32,131 nucleotides of DNA from Lachnospiraceae bacterium (GTDB lineage Bacteria > Bacillota > Clostridia > Lachnospirales > Lachnospiraceae), in NCBI GenBank assembly GCA_017393285.1, contig JAFORL010000094.1, positions 1-32,131 of the forward strand, given 5' to 3'. Each line of letters starts with the position of its first letter. Position 1 is the first letter of the stretch. Shown here in pieces: positions 8,094-16,759 of this stretch. Below the pieces are notes generated by a model. The model did not search any database. It saw nothing but the letters and a program-made list of their open reading frames with translations, and was not told where the DNA came from. A program made the position numbers and the translations under genes.

Positions 8094-9035
8094 CTAATCT
8101 AATACCATCTTTGCACAACCATAAATACCTGCATCATTTCCTAATTCAGCCAAAGTAAAGGCCTTGTTTTGCAAAGCAAACATAACATTTTTCTCATAGT
8201 TCTGCTTAATTCTAGTGGTTAAAATCTCTCCGGCTCTTGAAACACCGCCACCAATTACAAATACTTCTGGGTCTACAACGGCTGCAATATGGGAAGCGGC
8301 AATTCCCAAATATTTAGCCAATTCATCTACCAATTGATTGGCCAATTCATCGCCTTCTTTCGCAGCGTCAAATATTTCCTTTGCGGATAAATATTGCAAA
8401 TCTCTTAATTGTGATGGCTTGTCAGAAATAAGTAACAAGCGTTTTGCTTCTTTTACAATACCGGTTGCAGAAGCAAATTGTTCCAAACATCCACGCTTTC
8501 CACAGTTACAGGTATCTTCTTCGTTATAGTTCACTGTAATATGTCCAATCTCACCTGCTGCCCCCTTGCTTCCGGTTAAGATCTTTCCACCTACAATAAT
8601 ACCGCCTCCTACACCGGTTCCCAGTGTGATCATAACCATATTTTCATGTCCTTTTCCGCCACCTTGCCACATTTCTCCCAAGGCAGCTACATTGGCATCA
8701 TTTCCCACTTTGACATTACTAATAGCGGTTAACTTCTTTGCTTCTTCTGCAACATTAAAGATACCCCAACCTAAATTGACACATTTCAATACGGTACCAT
8801 CTGCTGTAATCGGACCAGGCACACCCATTCCCATTCCAATGATGTCTGTTTTTTTGATACCCAATTCTTTTAATTCTGCGTCAATGGAAGCTGCAATATC
8901 ACTTAAAATAAAGCTGCCACCTTCATCTTTTCTCGTTACAATTTCCCATTTATCTTTTACTTCACCATCTTTGGTAAATAAACCAATCTTTACAGTTGTT
9001 CCACCTATATCTACACCTAAACAATATTTACTCAT
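8094..9035 (-). CDS. glcK: ROK-family glucokinase
   Basis: Phosphorylates glucose to glucose 6-phosphate with ATP, allowing non-PTS glucose to enter glycolysis. From the ATG at 9035 (MSKYCLGVDIGG) the protein has 313 residues; GGAAG is six bases upstream. A GTG nine codons earlier has its purine-rich stretch too close. Motifs are the phosphate-binding DIGGTTVKIGLF, the GNDANVAALGE segment, the LGTGVGGGII segment, and the ROK zinc site with Cys residues in CNCGKRGCLEQ. There is no N-terminal helix-turn-helix, so it is an enzyme and not a ROK repressor. Sugar specificity is inferred from the family; another hexose is possible. Its place beside hprK fits a carbon-supply role. Confidence 0.88.
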   Translation of the reverse strand: MSKYCLGVDIGGTTVKIGLFTKDGEVKDKWEIVTRKDEGGSFILSDIAASIDAELKELGIKKTDIIGMGMGVPGPITADGTVLKCVNLGWGIFNVAEEAKKLTAISNVKVGNDANVAALGEMWQGGGKGHENMVMITLGTGVGGGIIVGGKILTGSKGAAGEIGHITVNYNEEDTCNCGKRGCLEQFASATGIVKEAKRLLLISDKPSQLRDLQYLSAKEIFDAAKEGDELANQLVDELAKYLGIAASHIAAVVDPEVFVIGGGVSRAGEILTTRIKQNYEKNVMFALQNKAFTLAELGNDAGIYGCAKMVLD

Positions 9036-9128
9036 TATTCTTCCATCGTGCTTTGCCAGCACTTTCCTTTCTTAAATTCTTATATCTTATCTGTATCTAA
9101 AGTGGTGTCTCCCACTTGTAACCTTTTT

Positions 9129-10064
9129 TTATTCTTTGCTATTTATATTATTTGTCACACGATTGTACAACTCCTGTGCAGCATTATAACCCATTTTCTT
9201 TTGTCTGTAATTCACTGCTGCCGCCTCGCAAATGACAGCTAAATTTCGTCCCGGACGAATTGGAATCGAATGGCAAACTACCTTGTTACCAAGGAATTCT
9301 ATATATTCTTCCTCCAAACCTAGTCTGTCGTATTCCTGGTCTTTGTTCCATTCCTCTAATTTGATTACCAAATCAATGGACTGGGTCTTCTTTACACTTT
9401 CCACACCAAACAAATTCTTTACGTCCAGAATACCAATGCCACGCAATTCAATAAAATGTCTTGTAATGTGTGGAGCAGTACCGATGAGGGTAATATCACT
9501 GACACGTTTGATTTCCACTACGTCATCCGAAACCAGACGATGTCCACGCTTAATCAATTCCAAAGCTGCCTCACTCTTACCGATTCCGCTTTCACCCATA
9601 ATCAATAAACCTTCTCCATACACATCCACCAATACACCATGGACGGTCATACGAGGAGCAAGTTCTACTCCCAGCCAACGCAATGCCTCCGCCACAAAAG
9701 CAGATGTTGTCTTTGCGGTACGTAAGATTGGAATCTGACATTTTTCTGCCAAGGCTACCAAATCAGGATCGATATCCAAACTTCTACAAAAGACAATACA
9801 AGGAACCTGACATTCCATCATCTTTTGGAACATCTGCAAGTAATGTTCTTTTCCAATCTTTTCCATATAGGTATATTCTACTTGTCCTAACACTTGAATA
9901 CGGTTACTGTCAAAGTAATCAAAAAATCCAGCTAATTGCAAAGCCGGACGATTGATATCACTCTGTGACACTTGAATTTCGTCTATCTTCACATTCGGCG
10001 TACAATTTTCTAATTCCATTTGCTCTATCATTTTTGTCAAAGCCACTGTATAATTCGCTGCCAT
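9129..10064 (-). CDS. hprK: HPr kinase/phosphorylase
   Basis: Bifunctional enzyme that phosphorylates Ser46 of HPr or Crh when glycolytic intermediates are high and removes it when phosphate is high, controlling CcpA-dependent catabolite repression. The 311 residues match the family length. Visible are His142 in TVHGVLV, the P-loop GESGIGKSE (157-165), Asp180-Asp181 in VSDD, and the HprK signature ELRGIGILDV (206-215). The ATG at 10064 is preceded by GAGGAGG. The gene lies between uvrC and the glucokinase gene. The HPr-like gene with intact Ser46 lies downstream in the same cluster and is a likely substrate. Confidence 0.95.
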   Translation of the reverse strand: MAANYTVALTKMIEQMELENCTPNVKIDEIQVSQSDINRPALQLAGFFDYFDSNRIQVLGQVEYTYMEKIGKEHYLQMFQKMMECQVPCIVFCRSLDIDPDLVALAEKCQIPILRTAKTTSAFVAEALRWLGVELAPRMTVHGVLVDVYGEGLLIMGESGIGKSEAALELIKRGHRLVSDDVVEIKRVSDITLIGTAPHITRHFIELRGIGILDVKNLFGVESVKKTQSIDLVIKLEEWNKDQEYDRLGLEEEYIEFLGNKVVCHSIPIRPGRNLAVICEAAAVNYRQKKMGYNAAQELYNRVTNNINSKE

Positions 10065-10132
10065 GGTTCATACCTCCTCTATTACCCGTTCATAATCATT
10101 CTCTTTTATTCTACCATGAAAACAAGGCATTT

Positions 10133-11992
10133 TCAATCTTTATGAAAGAAATCATAAATACTTTTTGCAGCCTGCTCATTTATGGTCGGCAAGTCCATTA
10201 GATCCTTCAAACTTACTTTTTTGATTTCCTCGATGGAAGAAAAATGCGCCAGCAAATCTTTCTTTCTTTTTGCCCCCACATAAGGAATATCATCCAAAAT
10301 AGAGTGTACCTGCTCTTTGCTACGCAATGCCCTGTGAAAATCTATGGCAAACCGATGGGTTTCATCTTGCATACGTGTAATCAAATGAAAGCCTTCACTC
10401 TTGGTATCTATGGCTATTTCTTCATTTTGGAAATACAAGCCTCTGGTTCTATGATGTTGATCCTTTACCATGCCACACACAGGAATAGAAATCCCCAATT
10501 CTTCCAGCACTTCCAAAGCTATATTTACCTGTCCTTTTCCACCATCCATCAGAATCAAATCCGGAAATTGTCCAAAGGAATCCTTCCGTTCCTCTGCTTG
10601 TTCCCGTAGTCCATGTTGAAATCTACGGGTCAATACTTCTCGCATACTTCCATAGTCATTGGGACCTTCTACTGTTTTTATTTTAAATTTGCGATAATTA
10701 TTCTTTTTCGGCTTCCCATGTTCAAATACAACCATAGAGCCTACAGACTGAAATCCGCTAATATTAGAAATATCGTAGGATTCTACCCGTACAATTTGAT
10801 CCAAACCTAATAATTGCCCAATTTCAGACATGGCACCTACGGTTCTTTCCTGCTCTCGCTTCATTTTATCCCTGTCTTTTTGCAATACCATGCTGGCATT
10901 ATTACAGGCCAGTTCCACCAATCGTTCTTTTTGTCCCTTTTTGGGTAACTGTAACATGACTTTTTGTTCTTTCAGCAAAGAAAGCCAGGCTTCCAACATT
11001 TCTTTTTCCTCCACTTCCTCCGGCAAAAATATTTCCTTCGGAATAAAAGGAGTACCTGCATAAAATTGTTTGATAAAATCAGCCAACAAACTGGCATTTT
11101 TTTCTTGATCCACATCTTCTAAGAAAAATTTTTCCCTGCCAATCATTCGACCACTGCGCATAAAGAAAATTTGAATCACTGCCTCTGTGGCAGTTCTGGC
11201 TATTCCGATAATATCCCAATCTCCCATTTCTTCATTGGTTAACTTTTGTTTTTGGGTCATCTTTTTTACACTCAGCAACAAATCCCTGTATTCTGCTGCC
11301 TCTTCGTACTCCATTTTTTCCGCAGCAGCTTCCATTTGTTGCGTGAGCATTTTTTGCAAAGGTCCATAATTCCCCTGCAAGACTTCTACTGCCTTAAAGA
11401 AGTTCTCCTTATAAGCTTCCTCTCCAATATACCCCTGACAAGGTCCATTGCATTGTTGAATTTGATAATACAAACAAGGCCGTTCTTTTCCGATATCTTT
11501 GGGCAAATTACGGTTACAGGTTCGAACGCGATAAACCTTTCTCAAGATTTCCAACACATCTTTCATGGCTCCCACACTGGTATAAGGTCCAAAGTACTTT
11601 GCTTTTTCCGACTGTTTTTTTGTGTTCTTTTTCATTTGTCTTACCATCAACAAACGAGGATACATTTCCCCTACGGTAGCCTTTATAAATGGATATGCCT
11701 TATCATCTTTCAAAAGGGTATTATACTTTGGATAATATTCTTTGATTAAATTACACTCTAATACCAAGGCCTCTAACTCTGAATCTGTAACAATATACTC
11801 AAAATAGCTGATACAGGAAATCATTTTTTCAATTTTAGCAGTTACCTTCCTGCTTTTTTGAAAATATTGACGTACTCTATTTTTCAAATTAACAGCCTTT
11901 CCCACATAAATCACATGATCATTTTTGTCATGCATCAGATACACCCCAGGTTTTGTGGGTATTTTTTTTAATTCTTCTTCTATGTCAAACAC
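10133..11992 (-). CDS. uvrC: Excinuclease ABC subunit C
   Basis: Makes both incisions around DNA lesions in nucleotide excision repair with UvrA and UvrB. The 619 residues show the GIY-YIG nuclease at the N terminus ([20 protein letters not shown]), a Cys-bearing segment ([13 protein letters not shown]) around 174-186, the UVR motif ([13 protein letters not shown]) near 210-225, the RNase H-like nuclease with Asp in YDISNISG and MDGGKGQ, and a C-terminal helix-hairpin-helix. The start codon is GTG at 11992 with GGAGGTG seven bases upstream. It heads the uvrC-hprK-glcK-murB-rapZ-whiA-crh series. Its immediate upstream DNA is the GC-rich repeat element. Confidence 0.95.
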   Translation of the reverse strand: MFDIEEELKKIPTKPGVYLMHDKNDHVIYVGKAVNLKNRVRQYFQKSRKVTAKIEKMISCISYFEYIVTDSELEALVLECNLIKEYYPKYNTLLKDDKAYPFIKATVGEMYPRLLMVRQMKKNTKKQSEKAKYFGPYTSVGAMKDVLEILRKVYRVRTCNRNLPKDIGKERPCLYYQIQQCNGPCQGYIGEEAYKENFFKAVEVLQGNYGPLQKMLTQQMEAAAEKMEYEEAAEYRDLLLSVKKMTQKQKLTNEEMGDWDIIGIARTATEAVIQIFFMRSGRMIGREKFFLEDVDQEKNASLLADFIKQFYAGTPFIPKEIFLPEEVEEKEMLEAWLSLLKEQKVMLQLPKKGQKERLVELACNNASMVLQKDRDKMKREQERTVGAMSEIGQLLGLDQIVRVESYDISNISGFQSVGSMVVFEHGKPKKNNYRKFKIKTVEGPNDYGSMREVLTRRFQHGLREQAEERKDSFGQFPDLILMDGGKGQVNIALEVLEELGISIPVCGMVKDQHHRTRGLYFQNEEIAIDTKSEGFHLITRMQDETHRFAIDFHRALRSKEQVHSILDDIPYVGAKRKKDLLAHFSSIEEIKKVSLKDLMDLPTINEQAAKSIYDFFHKD

Positions 11993-12015
11993 AGCTTCTC
12001 ACCTCCGACAAGAGA

Positions 12016-12102
12016 ACAAAGAGTTTTGCTTGCAAAACTCTGGCGCGACCGCAGTATTGCGCAGCAATTAACTCCATCTCCGCGGTCTGCGCATCCTCGC
12101 GG
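12016..12102. repeat. GC-rich structured element upstream of uvrC
   Basis: This stretch is visibly richer in G and C than its AT-rich surroundings. It holds a perfect short palindrome (12020-12029 with 12032-12041, arm AGAGTTTTGC), a stem GACCGC/GCGGTC (12047-12052 with 12082-12087) extended by GCGC pairs around a one-base bulge, an inner ATTGC/GCAAT stem (12056-12060 with 12064-12068), and a competing stem CTCCGCG/CGCGGAG (12078-12084 with 12098-12104). The second and fourth stems share bases and cannot form together. It abuts palindrome copy 2. It is non-coding as far as I can see and looks like a dispersed repeat, possibly an RNA. Confidence 0.6.
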
Positions 12103-12159
12103 AGCGTTTTTTATGTAATAGGAAATTGCATCGCAATTTCCTATTACATAAAAAACGCT
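12103..12159. repeat. Dispersed perfect palindrome, copy 2
   Basis: Arms 12103-12129 and 12133-12159 form a perfect 27 bp stem with loop ATC. The inner 21 to 22 bp of each arm equal copy 1; the outer AGCG/CGCT is extra. It separates the GC-rich element from the decayed reading frame behind ftsH. Perfect arms over this length suggest recent spread or selection on the structure. Confidence 0.85.
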
Positions 12160-12428
12160 GTCAAAGCCAACATTTCGTTACCAGGGTCTCTTTCATACCT
12201 TTCAAAATCAATACGATGTTTCCTGTAACAAATATAACCCGTCTGCCAAATCTCTATAAAGATACGCAGCTGAAGGATTACTAGCTAATGCCAACTCTGA
12301 CAGCCTCATTCTATCTAAATTTTCTCTTTACCACTCGTTCAGACAAAATGCCAAACGGTTCCTTTTTCTTTTCAACTTTTTCCTCTTCTGACGCCAACTG
12401 CACTGCTTCTACCTGTTTTTACAGCTGC
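12160..12428 (-). pseudogene. Decayed coding region behind ftsH (lost FtsH tail or small gene)
   Basis: Reading on from the ftsH stop (TAA, 12429-12431), the minus strand is still protein-like but broken. If the TAA is read as CAA (Gln), the frame continues the FtsH tail repeat as EQAAVK. After one extra A in the A5 run at 12416-12420 it gives QVEAVQLASEEE, then KKKEPFGILSERVV. A second extra A near 12334-12336 moves it to ENLDRMRLSELALASN, then AAYLYRDLADG. A third single-base change in the GGG at 12238-12240 gives YICYRKHRIDFERYERD, then PGNEMLALTA, which runs into palindrome copy 2. I do not recognise the family. Continuity with the repeat suggests an ancestral C-terminal extension of FtsH; a separate small gene is the alternative. 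Two short intact frames, one from ATG at 12306 (33 codons), remain. Confidence 0.55.
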
Positions 12429-14432
12429 TTACTCACCATCTACAGACTTTGAATCTACTGGCTTTACTTCTGCCTGCTCTGCTTCTACCGGCTTTTCTTC
12501 TGCCTGTTCTTGATCTGTTTGCTCTGCATCCGCTGGCTTTTCTTCTGCCTGCTCTGCTTCTGCCTTTGTCTCTTCAGGCTCCGGTATTCCTTTTAATTCA
12601 CGGAAAATTTTCATAAACTCTTTTCCTGTGATGGTTTCTTTTTCGATCAATTGTTCTGCAATATTTTCTAAAATTTCTCGATTCTCCTCCAATAAAGTCT
12701 TTGCTTTCTGGTAGGCTTCTTTTAAAATACGCATAACTTCCGTATCTACCTTAGTAGCAGTTGCATCACTACAATTTAATACTGCGCGTCCATCTAAGTA
12801 TCTGTTTTGAACTGTTTCCAGACCAATCATGCCAAATTCTTCAGACATACCATATTGGGTAACCATGGCTCTGGCAATCTTGGTCGCCTGTTCGATATCA
12901 TTGGAAGCGCCCGTGGTAATGGATTGGAAAACAATTTCTTCTGCTGCACGTCCAGCCATAAAAGTAGTAATCTGGATATCCATTTCCTTTTTGCTATTCA
13001 AATACTTTTCTTCTTCCGGCACTTGCAACACATAGCCCAAGGCACCCATGGTTCTTGGCACAATGGTAATCTTTTGTACCGGTTCTGAACCTTTTTGTAA
13101 TGCTGTCACCAAAGCATGTCCCACTTCATGATAGGCAACAATTCGTTTCTCTTCTTTACCGAGAATACGGTCTTTCTTTTCTTTTCCGGCAACAACCACT
13201 TCTACGGCTTCTAAAAGATCTGTCTGTTTTACAAACTTACGACCATCTTTTACTGCCATAATTGCTGCTTCGTTAATCATGTTTGCTAAATCAGAACCTA
13301 CAGCTCCGGAAGTAGCCAAAGCAATCTCATTTAAATTTACCGTTTCGTCCATCATAACATCTTTGGCATGCACACGTAAAATATCTACACGGCCTTTTAA
13401 ATCCGGCTTATCGACAATCACTCGTCTGTCAAATCTTCCCGGACGAAGCAAAGCCTTATCCAGTACTTCCGGACGGTTGGTGGCTGCAAGAACTACCAAA
13501 CCTTTGGAAGTATCAAATCCATCCATTTCTGAAAGCAATTGATTCAAGGTCTGCTCCCTTTCATCATTTCCGCCATAGTGCCCATCTCTGCTCTTACCAA
13601 TGGCATCTACTTCATCAATAAAAATAATACATGGTGCCTTTTGTTGTGCCTGTTGAAATAAATCTCTGACACGGGAAGCTCCCACACCCACATATAATTC
13701 TACAAAATCTGAACCTGACATAGAGAAAAACGGCACTTTTGCCTCTCCTGCCAAAGCCTTTGCCAACAAGGTTTTACCTGTTCCCGGTGGTCCTACCAGC
13801 AAGGCACCCTTTGGTAATTTTGCTCCAATTTGGGCATATTTGGTTGGGTTATGCAAAAAATCCACCAATTCTCGCAAGGACTCCTTGGCTTCCTCCTGCC
13901 CTGCCACATCTAAAAATGTAACACCGGTTTCGTTCTCCACATACACTTTGGCATTGGATTTTCCAACCCCCATCATACCGCCGCCCTTGAACATTGGCCG
14001 CATTAAGAAATACATCAGACCAAAAATCAAAAAGAAGGGCAAAATATTCACCATGAAAAATTCCAGAATTGCATTATCCTTGTTTTCCATTTTGCTCTTA
14101 TAGGACACCCCTGCCTGATCTAACATCTCCAGCAAGCGATCATCTCTAATATAGCCGGTATAATACTGCATCTCATAAGTTTTACTACTCTGTTTCTTCG
14201 GTACAATGATAATGGTAGTACCGGAAAATTCCACGCTTTTGACTTCTTTGTTGTCAATCATTTTCACAAATTCACTGTAGGTAATTTCCTTCTTGGTACT
14301 TTCCGTAATTTCAGAACGAATCCAAACCAAAGCCAGAAATATCGATACGGTCGTGATAATCAACGCCGCTAACCCACTTCGATTGTATTTTTTATTATTT
14401 TGATTAGAATCCTTTTTATTATTGTCGTCCAC
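12429..14432 (-). CDS. ftsH: ATP-dependent zinc metalloprotease FtsH
   Basis: Membrane-anchored AAA+ protease that degrades misfolded membrane proteins and short-lived regulators. The 667 residues show transmembrane helix 1 (about 20-38), an extracytoplasmic domain, transmembrane helix 2 (about 122-144), Walker A GPPGTGKT (214-221), Walker [12 protein letters not shown] (269-279), the second region of homology with RPGRFDR, and the zinc site HEVGH (435-439). The start is GTG at 14432 with AAAGGAGGG just upstream. Residues about 621-667 are a low-complexity acidic tail built from repeats near [10 protein letters not shown]. The stop codon falls where another repeat unit would have Gln, and the following DNA is decayed coding sequence, so the tail seems recently shortened. 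The catalytic core is complete. It has its own promoter and is divergent from pyrG. Confidence 0.96.
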   Translation of the reverse strand: MDDNNKKDSNQNNKKYNRSGLAALIITTVSIFLALVWIRSEITESTKKEITYSEFVKMIDNKEVKSVEFSGTTIIIVPKKQSSKTYEMQYYTGYIRDDRLLEMLDQAGVSYKSKMENKDNAILEFFMVNILPFFLIFGLMYFLMRPMFKGGGMMGVGKSNAKVYVENETGVTFLDVAGQEEAKESLRELVDFLHNPTKYAQIGAKLPKGALLVGPPGTGKTLLAKALAGEAKVPFFSMSGSDFVELYVGVGASRVRDLFQQAQQKAPCIIFIDEVDAIGKSRDGHYGGNDEREQTLNQLLSEMDGFDTSKGLVVLAATNRPEVLDKALLRPGRFDRRVIVDKPDLKGRVDILRVHAKDVMMDETVNLNEIALATSGAVGSDLANMINEAAIMAVKDGRKFVKQTDLLEAVEVVVAGKEKKDRILGKEEKRIVAYHEVGHALVTALQKGSEPVQKITIVPRTMGALGYVLQVPEEEKYLNSKKEMDIQITTFMAGRAAEEIVFQSITTGASNDIEQATKIARAMVTQYGMSEEFGMIGLETVQNRYLDGRAVLNCSDATATKVDTEVMRILKEAYQKAKTLLEENREILENIAEQLIEKETITGKEFMKIFRELKGIPEPEETKAEAEQAEEKPADAEQTDQEQAEEKPVEAEQAEVKPVDSKSVDGE
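12455..12556 (-). repeat. Tandem repeat encoding the FtsH tail
   Basis: Units near GGCTTTTCTTCTGCCTG on the plus strand begin around 12455, 12485 and 12530, that is 30 and 45 bases apart, all multiples of three. They encode [20 protein letters not shown] and [10 protein letters not shown]. Such in-frame repeats expand and contract by slippage. A fourth diverged unit lies past the stop codon. Confidence 0.75.
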
Positions 14433-14522
14433 ACAATCCCTCCTTTAGTAACTCTTTGGTATAAAACCTTCCCTTTTCTTCTCCGATTATGATGCCTATC
14501 CCATAAGCATTGTCTCTAGGCT

Positions 14523-14551
14523 ATCATACTACGTTTTTTACCATAAATCAA
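14523..14551 (-). promoter_or_regulatory. Sigma-A promoter of ftsH
   Basis: On the minus strand TTGATT (14546-14551), a 17-base spacer and TATGAT (14523-14528) match the housekeeping consensus closely. Transcription would start near 14516, giving a leader of about 85 bases before the GTG of ftsH. Confidence 0.7.
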
Positions 14552-14614
14552 GAAATCACTATAATTATTTATAGATTTTTTCCATTTACATTTCTAGTTT
14601 TTCCTGTAATACTA

Positions 14615-14643
14615 TTGCTTTTTTTTCAATTATCGTGTATAAT
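14615..14643 (+). promoter_or_regulatory. Sigma-A promoter candidate of pyrG
   Basis: TTGCTT (14615-14620), 17 bases, TATAAT (14638-14643). The predicted start near 14650 leaves a leader of about 250 bases before pyrG. No other good promoter was seen in the gap on this strand. Confidence 0.65.
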
Positions 14644-14649
14644 ATTGTT

Positions 14650-14891
14650 TTTAGTTAGGTATGATTTATACCTCCCGCAGAGCCTGATATTTTTTATATT
14701 TGTAGGCATATAGTAATAGACAATTCATAAAATGCCTACTACATTCTCTGTTTTATTTTTCCCAAAAAACGAGAAAGGAATTCTTTATACGTTTGAATCA
14801 AGCTCTGCAATTTTTACTAAGTTGATCTAATACTGTTTTTCAAAATCGTTTGATACCGGACTTTTGAAAAAACAGAATCATTCAAAGGAGG
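14650..14891 (+). promoter_or_regulatory. Structured pyrG leader
   Basis: The leader holds three inverted repeats: AGGTAT/ATACCT near 14655-14671; GTAGGCAT/ATGCCTAC (14702-14709 with 14732-14739), followed ten bases later by a T-rich stretch; and CTGTTTTTCAAAA with TTTTGAAAAAACAG (14833-14845 with 14862-14875, one bulged A). The last one ends nine bases before the AAAGGAGG site (14884-14891). The placement could allow attenuation or control of ribosome access. The classical pyrG signal, a GGG transcript start ahead of a terminator, is not evident. No gene is seen in this 466-base gap between ftsH and pyrG. Confidence 0.4.
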
Positions 14892-14898
14892 CTATGTT

Positions 14899-16503
14899 AT
14901 GGCTGTTAAATATGTTTTTGTCACTGGTGGTGTAGTTTCTGGTCTTGGAAAAGGAATTACAGCCGCTTCTCTTGGACGCTTATTAAAAGCAAGAGGTTAT
15001 CAGGTAACCATGCAAAAGTTTGACCCCTATATCAATATCGATCCAGGTACCATGAATCCTGTGCAACATGGTGAAGTATTTGTTACGGATGATGGAGCCG
15101 AAACAGATTTGGACTTAGGGCATTATGAGCGTTTCATAGATGAAAGCTTGACAAAACGCTCAAATGTAACAACCGGTAAGGTCTATTGGTCTGTATTGCA
15201 AAAGGAACGTCGTGGAGATTTTGGTGGAGGAACCGTACAAGTTATTCCTCATATTACCAACGAAATCAAAGAACGTTTTTATCGTGACGATACCTCATCT
15301 GATATGCGTATTGCCATCATTGAAGTAGGTGGTACCGTAGGTGATATCGAAAGTCAGCCATTCTTAGAAGCGATTCGTCAGTTCCAACACGATGTTGGAC
15401 GTGAAAATGCAATTTTAATCCATGTAACCTTAATTCCTTACTTAAAAGCCTCTGGAGAGATTAAGACAAAACCTACCCAGTCCAGCGTAAAGGAATTACA
15501 GTCTATGGGATTGCAACCTGACATTATTGTATGTCGTACAGAAGTACCTTTAGAAGAAGATATCAAGGCTAAGATTGCTTTATTCTGTAATGTATCCAAA
15601 TACAACGTAATCCAAAACTTAGACGTGGAGACACTCTATGAAGCACCTTTGGCAATGGAAAAAGAGCATTTAGCAGACATTGCTTGTAAGTGTTTACATT
15701 TGGATTGCCCTACTCCAGACTTGACAGAATGGGAAAAAATGATTGATGCTGTTAAGAATCCTACAAAGTCTGTACGAGTAGCTTTGGTTGGTAAATACAC
15801 CTCTTTACATGATGCTTACATCAGTGTAGTTGAGTCTTTAAAACATGGTGGTATTTCCCACAATGCATCTGTAGATATCAAATGGGTAAATTCAGAAGAA
15901 GTGACACGTGAAAATGCAAAAGATTTCTTCTCCGATGTAGATGGTATCTTAGTTCCAGGCGGATTTGGCAGTCGTGGTATGGACGGAAAAATTCATGCCA
16001 TCGAATATGCACGTACCCACAATGTTCCTTTCTTAGGTTTATGTGTAGGTATGCAACTAGCCATTGTAGAATTTGCCAGAAATGTTTTAGATTTAAAAGA
16101 TGCACACAGTATCGAGTTGGATCCTTCCACTTCTCATCCTGTTATTAACTTAATGGAGGATCAAAATGATGTAACAGATATCGGTGGTACATTACGTTTG
16201 GGTGCCTATCCATGTGTGTTGTCGGAAGACAGTAAAGCATATACTTTATACGGTGCAAAAGAAATTTCAGAACGTCACCGTCACAGATATGAAGTAAACA
16301 ACTATTATCGTAAAGATTTAAGCGAAGCTGGTCTTTCTCTTTGTGGTCTGTCTCCAGATGGCAGAATTGTGGAAATGGTGGAATTGCCATCTCATCCATG
16401 GTTCATCGCCACACAGGCACACCCAGAGTTTAAGTCCAGACCAAACCGCCCACATCCATTATTCAAAGGATTTATTGGTGCAGCTTTAGACCATAAAGAA
16501 TAA
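14899..16503 (+). CDS. pyrG: CTP synthase
   Basis: Makes CTP from UTP, ATP and glutamine, the last step of pyrimidine nucleotide synthesis. The 534 residues have the N-terminal synthetase domain ([17 protein letters not shown] at 10-26, then [14 protein letters not shown]) and the C-terminal class I glutamine amidotransferase domain with the nucleophile Cys in FLGLCVGMQ (GLCVGMQ here, more often GICLGMQ) and the His/Glu pair in HPEF near 515. The ATG at 14899 has AAAGGAGG seven bases upstream. It is the only gene on the plus strand in this window, divergent from ftsH and convergent with aspS, with a shared terminator behind it. Confidence 0.97.
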   Translation: MAVKYVFVTGGVVSGLGKGITAASLGRLLKARGYQVTMQKFDPYINIDPGTMNPVQHGEVFVTDDGAETDLDLGHYERFIDESLTKRSNVTTGKVYWSVLQKERRGDFGGGTVQVIPHITNEIKERFYRDDTSSDMRIAIIEVGGTVGDIESQPFLEAIRQFQHDVGRENAILIHVTLIPYLKASGEIKTKPTQSSVKELQSMGLQPDIIVCRTEVPLEEDIKAKIALFCNVSKYNVIQNLDVETLYEAPLAMEKEHLADIACKCLHLDCPTPDLTEWEKMIDAVKNPTKSVRVALVGKYTSLHDAYISVVESLKHGGISHNASVDIKWVNSEEVTRENAKDFFSDVDGILVPGGFGSRGMDGKIHAIEYARTHNVPFLGLCVGMQLAIVEFARNVLDLKDAHSIELDPSTSHPVINLMEDQNDVTDIGGTLRLGAYPCVLSEDSKAYTLYGAKEISERHRHRYEVNNYYRKDLSEAGLSLCGLSPDGRIVEMVELPSHPWFIATQAHPEFKSRPNRPHPLFKGFIGAALDHKE

Positions 16504-16510
16504 GAACCTT

Positions 16511-16551
16511 GTGTAACAGGATAATTGCATTGCAATTTCCTATTATACAAA
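16511..16551. repeat. Dispersed palindrome, degenerate copy 3
   Basis: Eight bases after the pyrG stop, a diverged version of the palindrome reads AGGATAATTGCATTGCAATT and then TCCTATTATACAA. Compared with copies 1 and 2 it has a few substitutions and one inserted T. Most base pairs remain, with a bulged T and one C-A mismatch. It sits directly against the terminator, as copy 1 does. Confidence 0.65.
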
Positions 16552-16601
16552 AAAGAGGCTGTTGCAATAACCATTTTCATGGCTATTGCCCAGCCTCTTT
16601 T
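16551..16601. terminator. Bidirectional terminator between pyrG and aspS
   Basis: Outer arms AAAAGAGGCTG (16551-16561) and CAGCCTCTTTT (16591-16601) pair perfectly, and the inner bases (GCAATAACC with GGCTATTGC) extend the stem with minor defects. T runs follow on the plus strand (TTTT) and more strongly on the minus strand (opposite A16547-A16554). It can end pyrG and, from the other side, the hisS-aspS transcript. Confidence 0.85.
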
Positions 16602-16759
16602 CCAATGTAAAACGTTCTAAAATTCCAAAATCATCTCATACATGTCCTTTGGTGTCTCCCCCTAACCCTGTGCAAAAAACATATACAACTACTTATTTTA
16701 AATATAACTTTCCCCAAAAAAATTATCAATAATTGGTAGTATATAACTAAGTAAGGCTT
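16602..16759 (-). other. AT-rich gap with possible coding remnant
   Basis: Between the terminator and the aspS stop. On the minus strand a frame ending at TAG near 16617 reads GETPKDMYEMILEF and is closed upstream by another TAG; it is too short to call a gene and may be the end of a lost one. The rest (about 16675-16745) is very AT-rich with no clear signal apart from a weak AATTAT/ATAATT inverted repeat. Confidence 0.25.

Noticed and set aside
8566..9075. 169-codon open frame on the plus strand opposite the glucokinase gene
   Set aside because: Antisense shadow of glcK: Pro/Ile/Ser-rich product with no recognisable motif and no ribosome site.
12455..12556. CRISPR-like repeats in the ftsH tail
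   Set aside because: The spacing is in frame (30 and 45 bases), inside a coding region, with no unique spacers of regular length.
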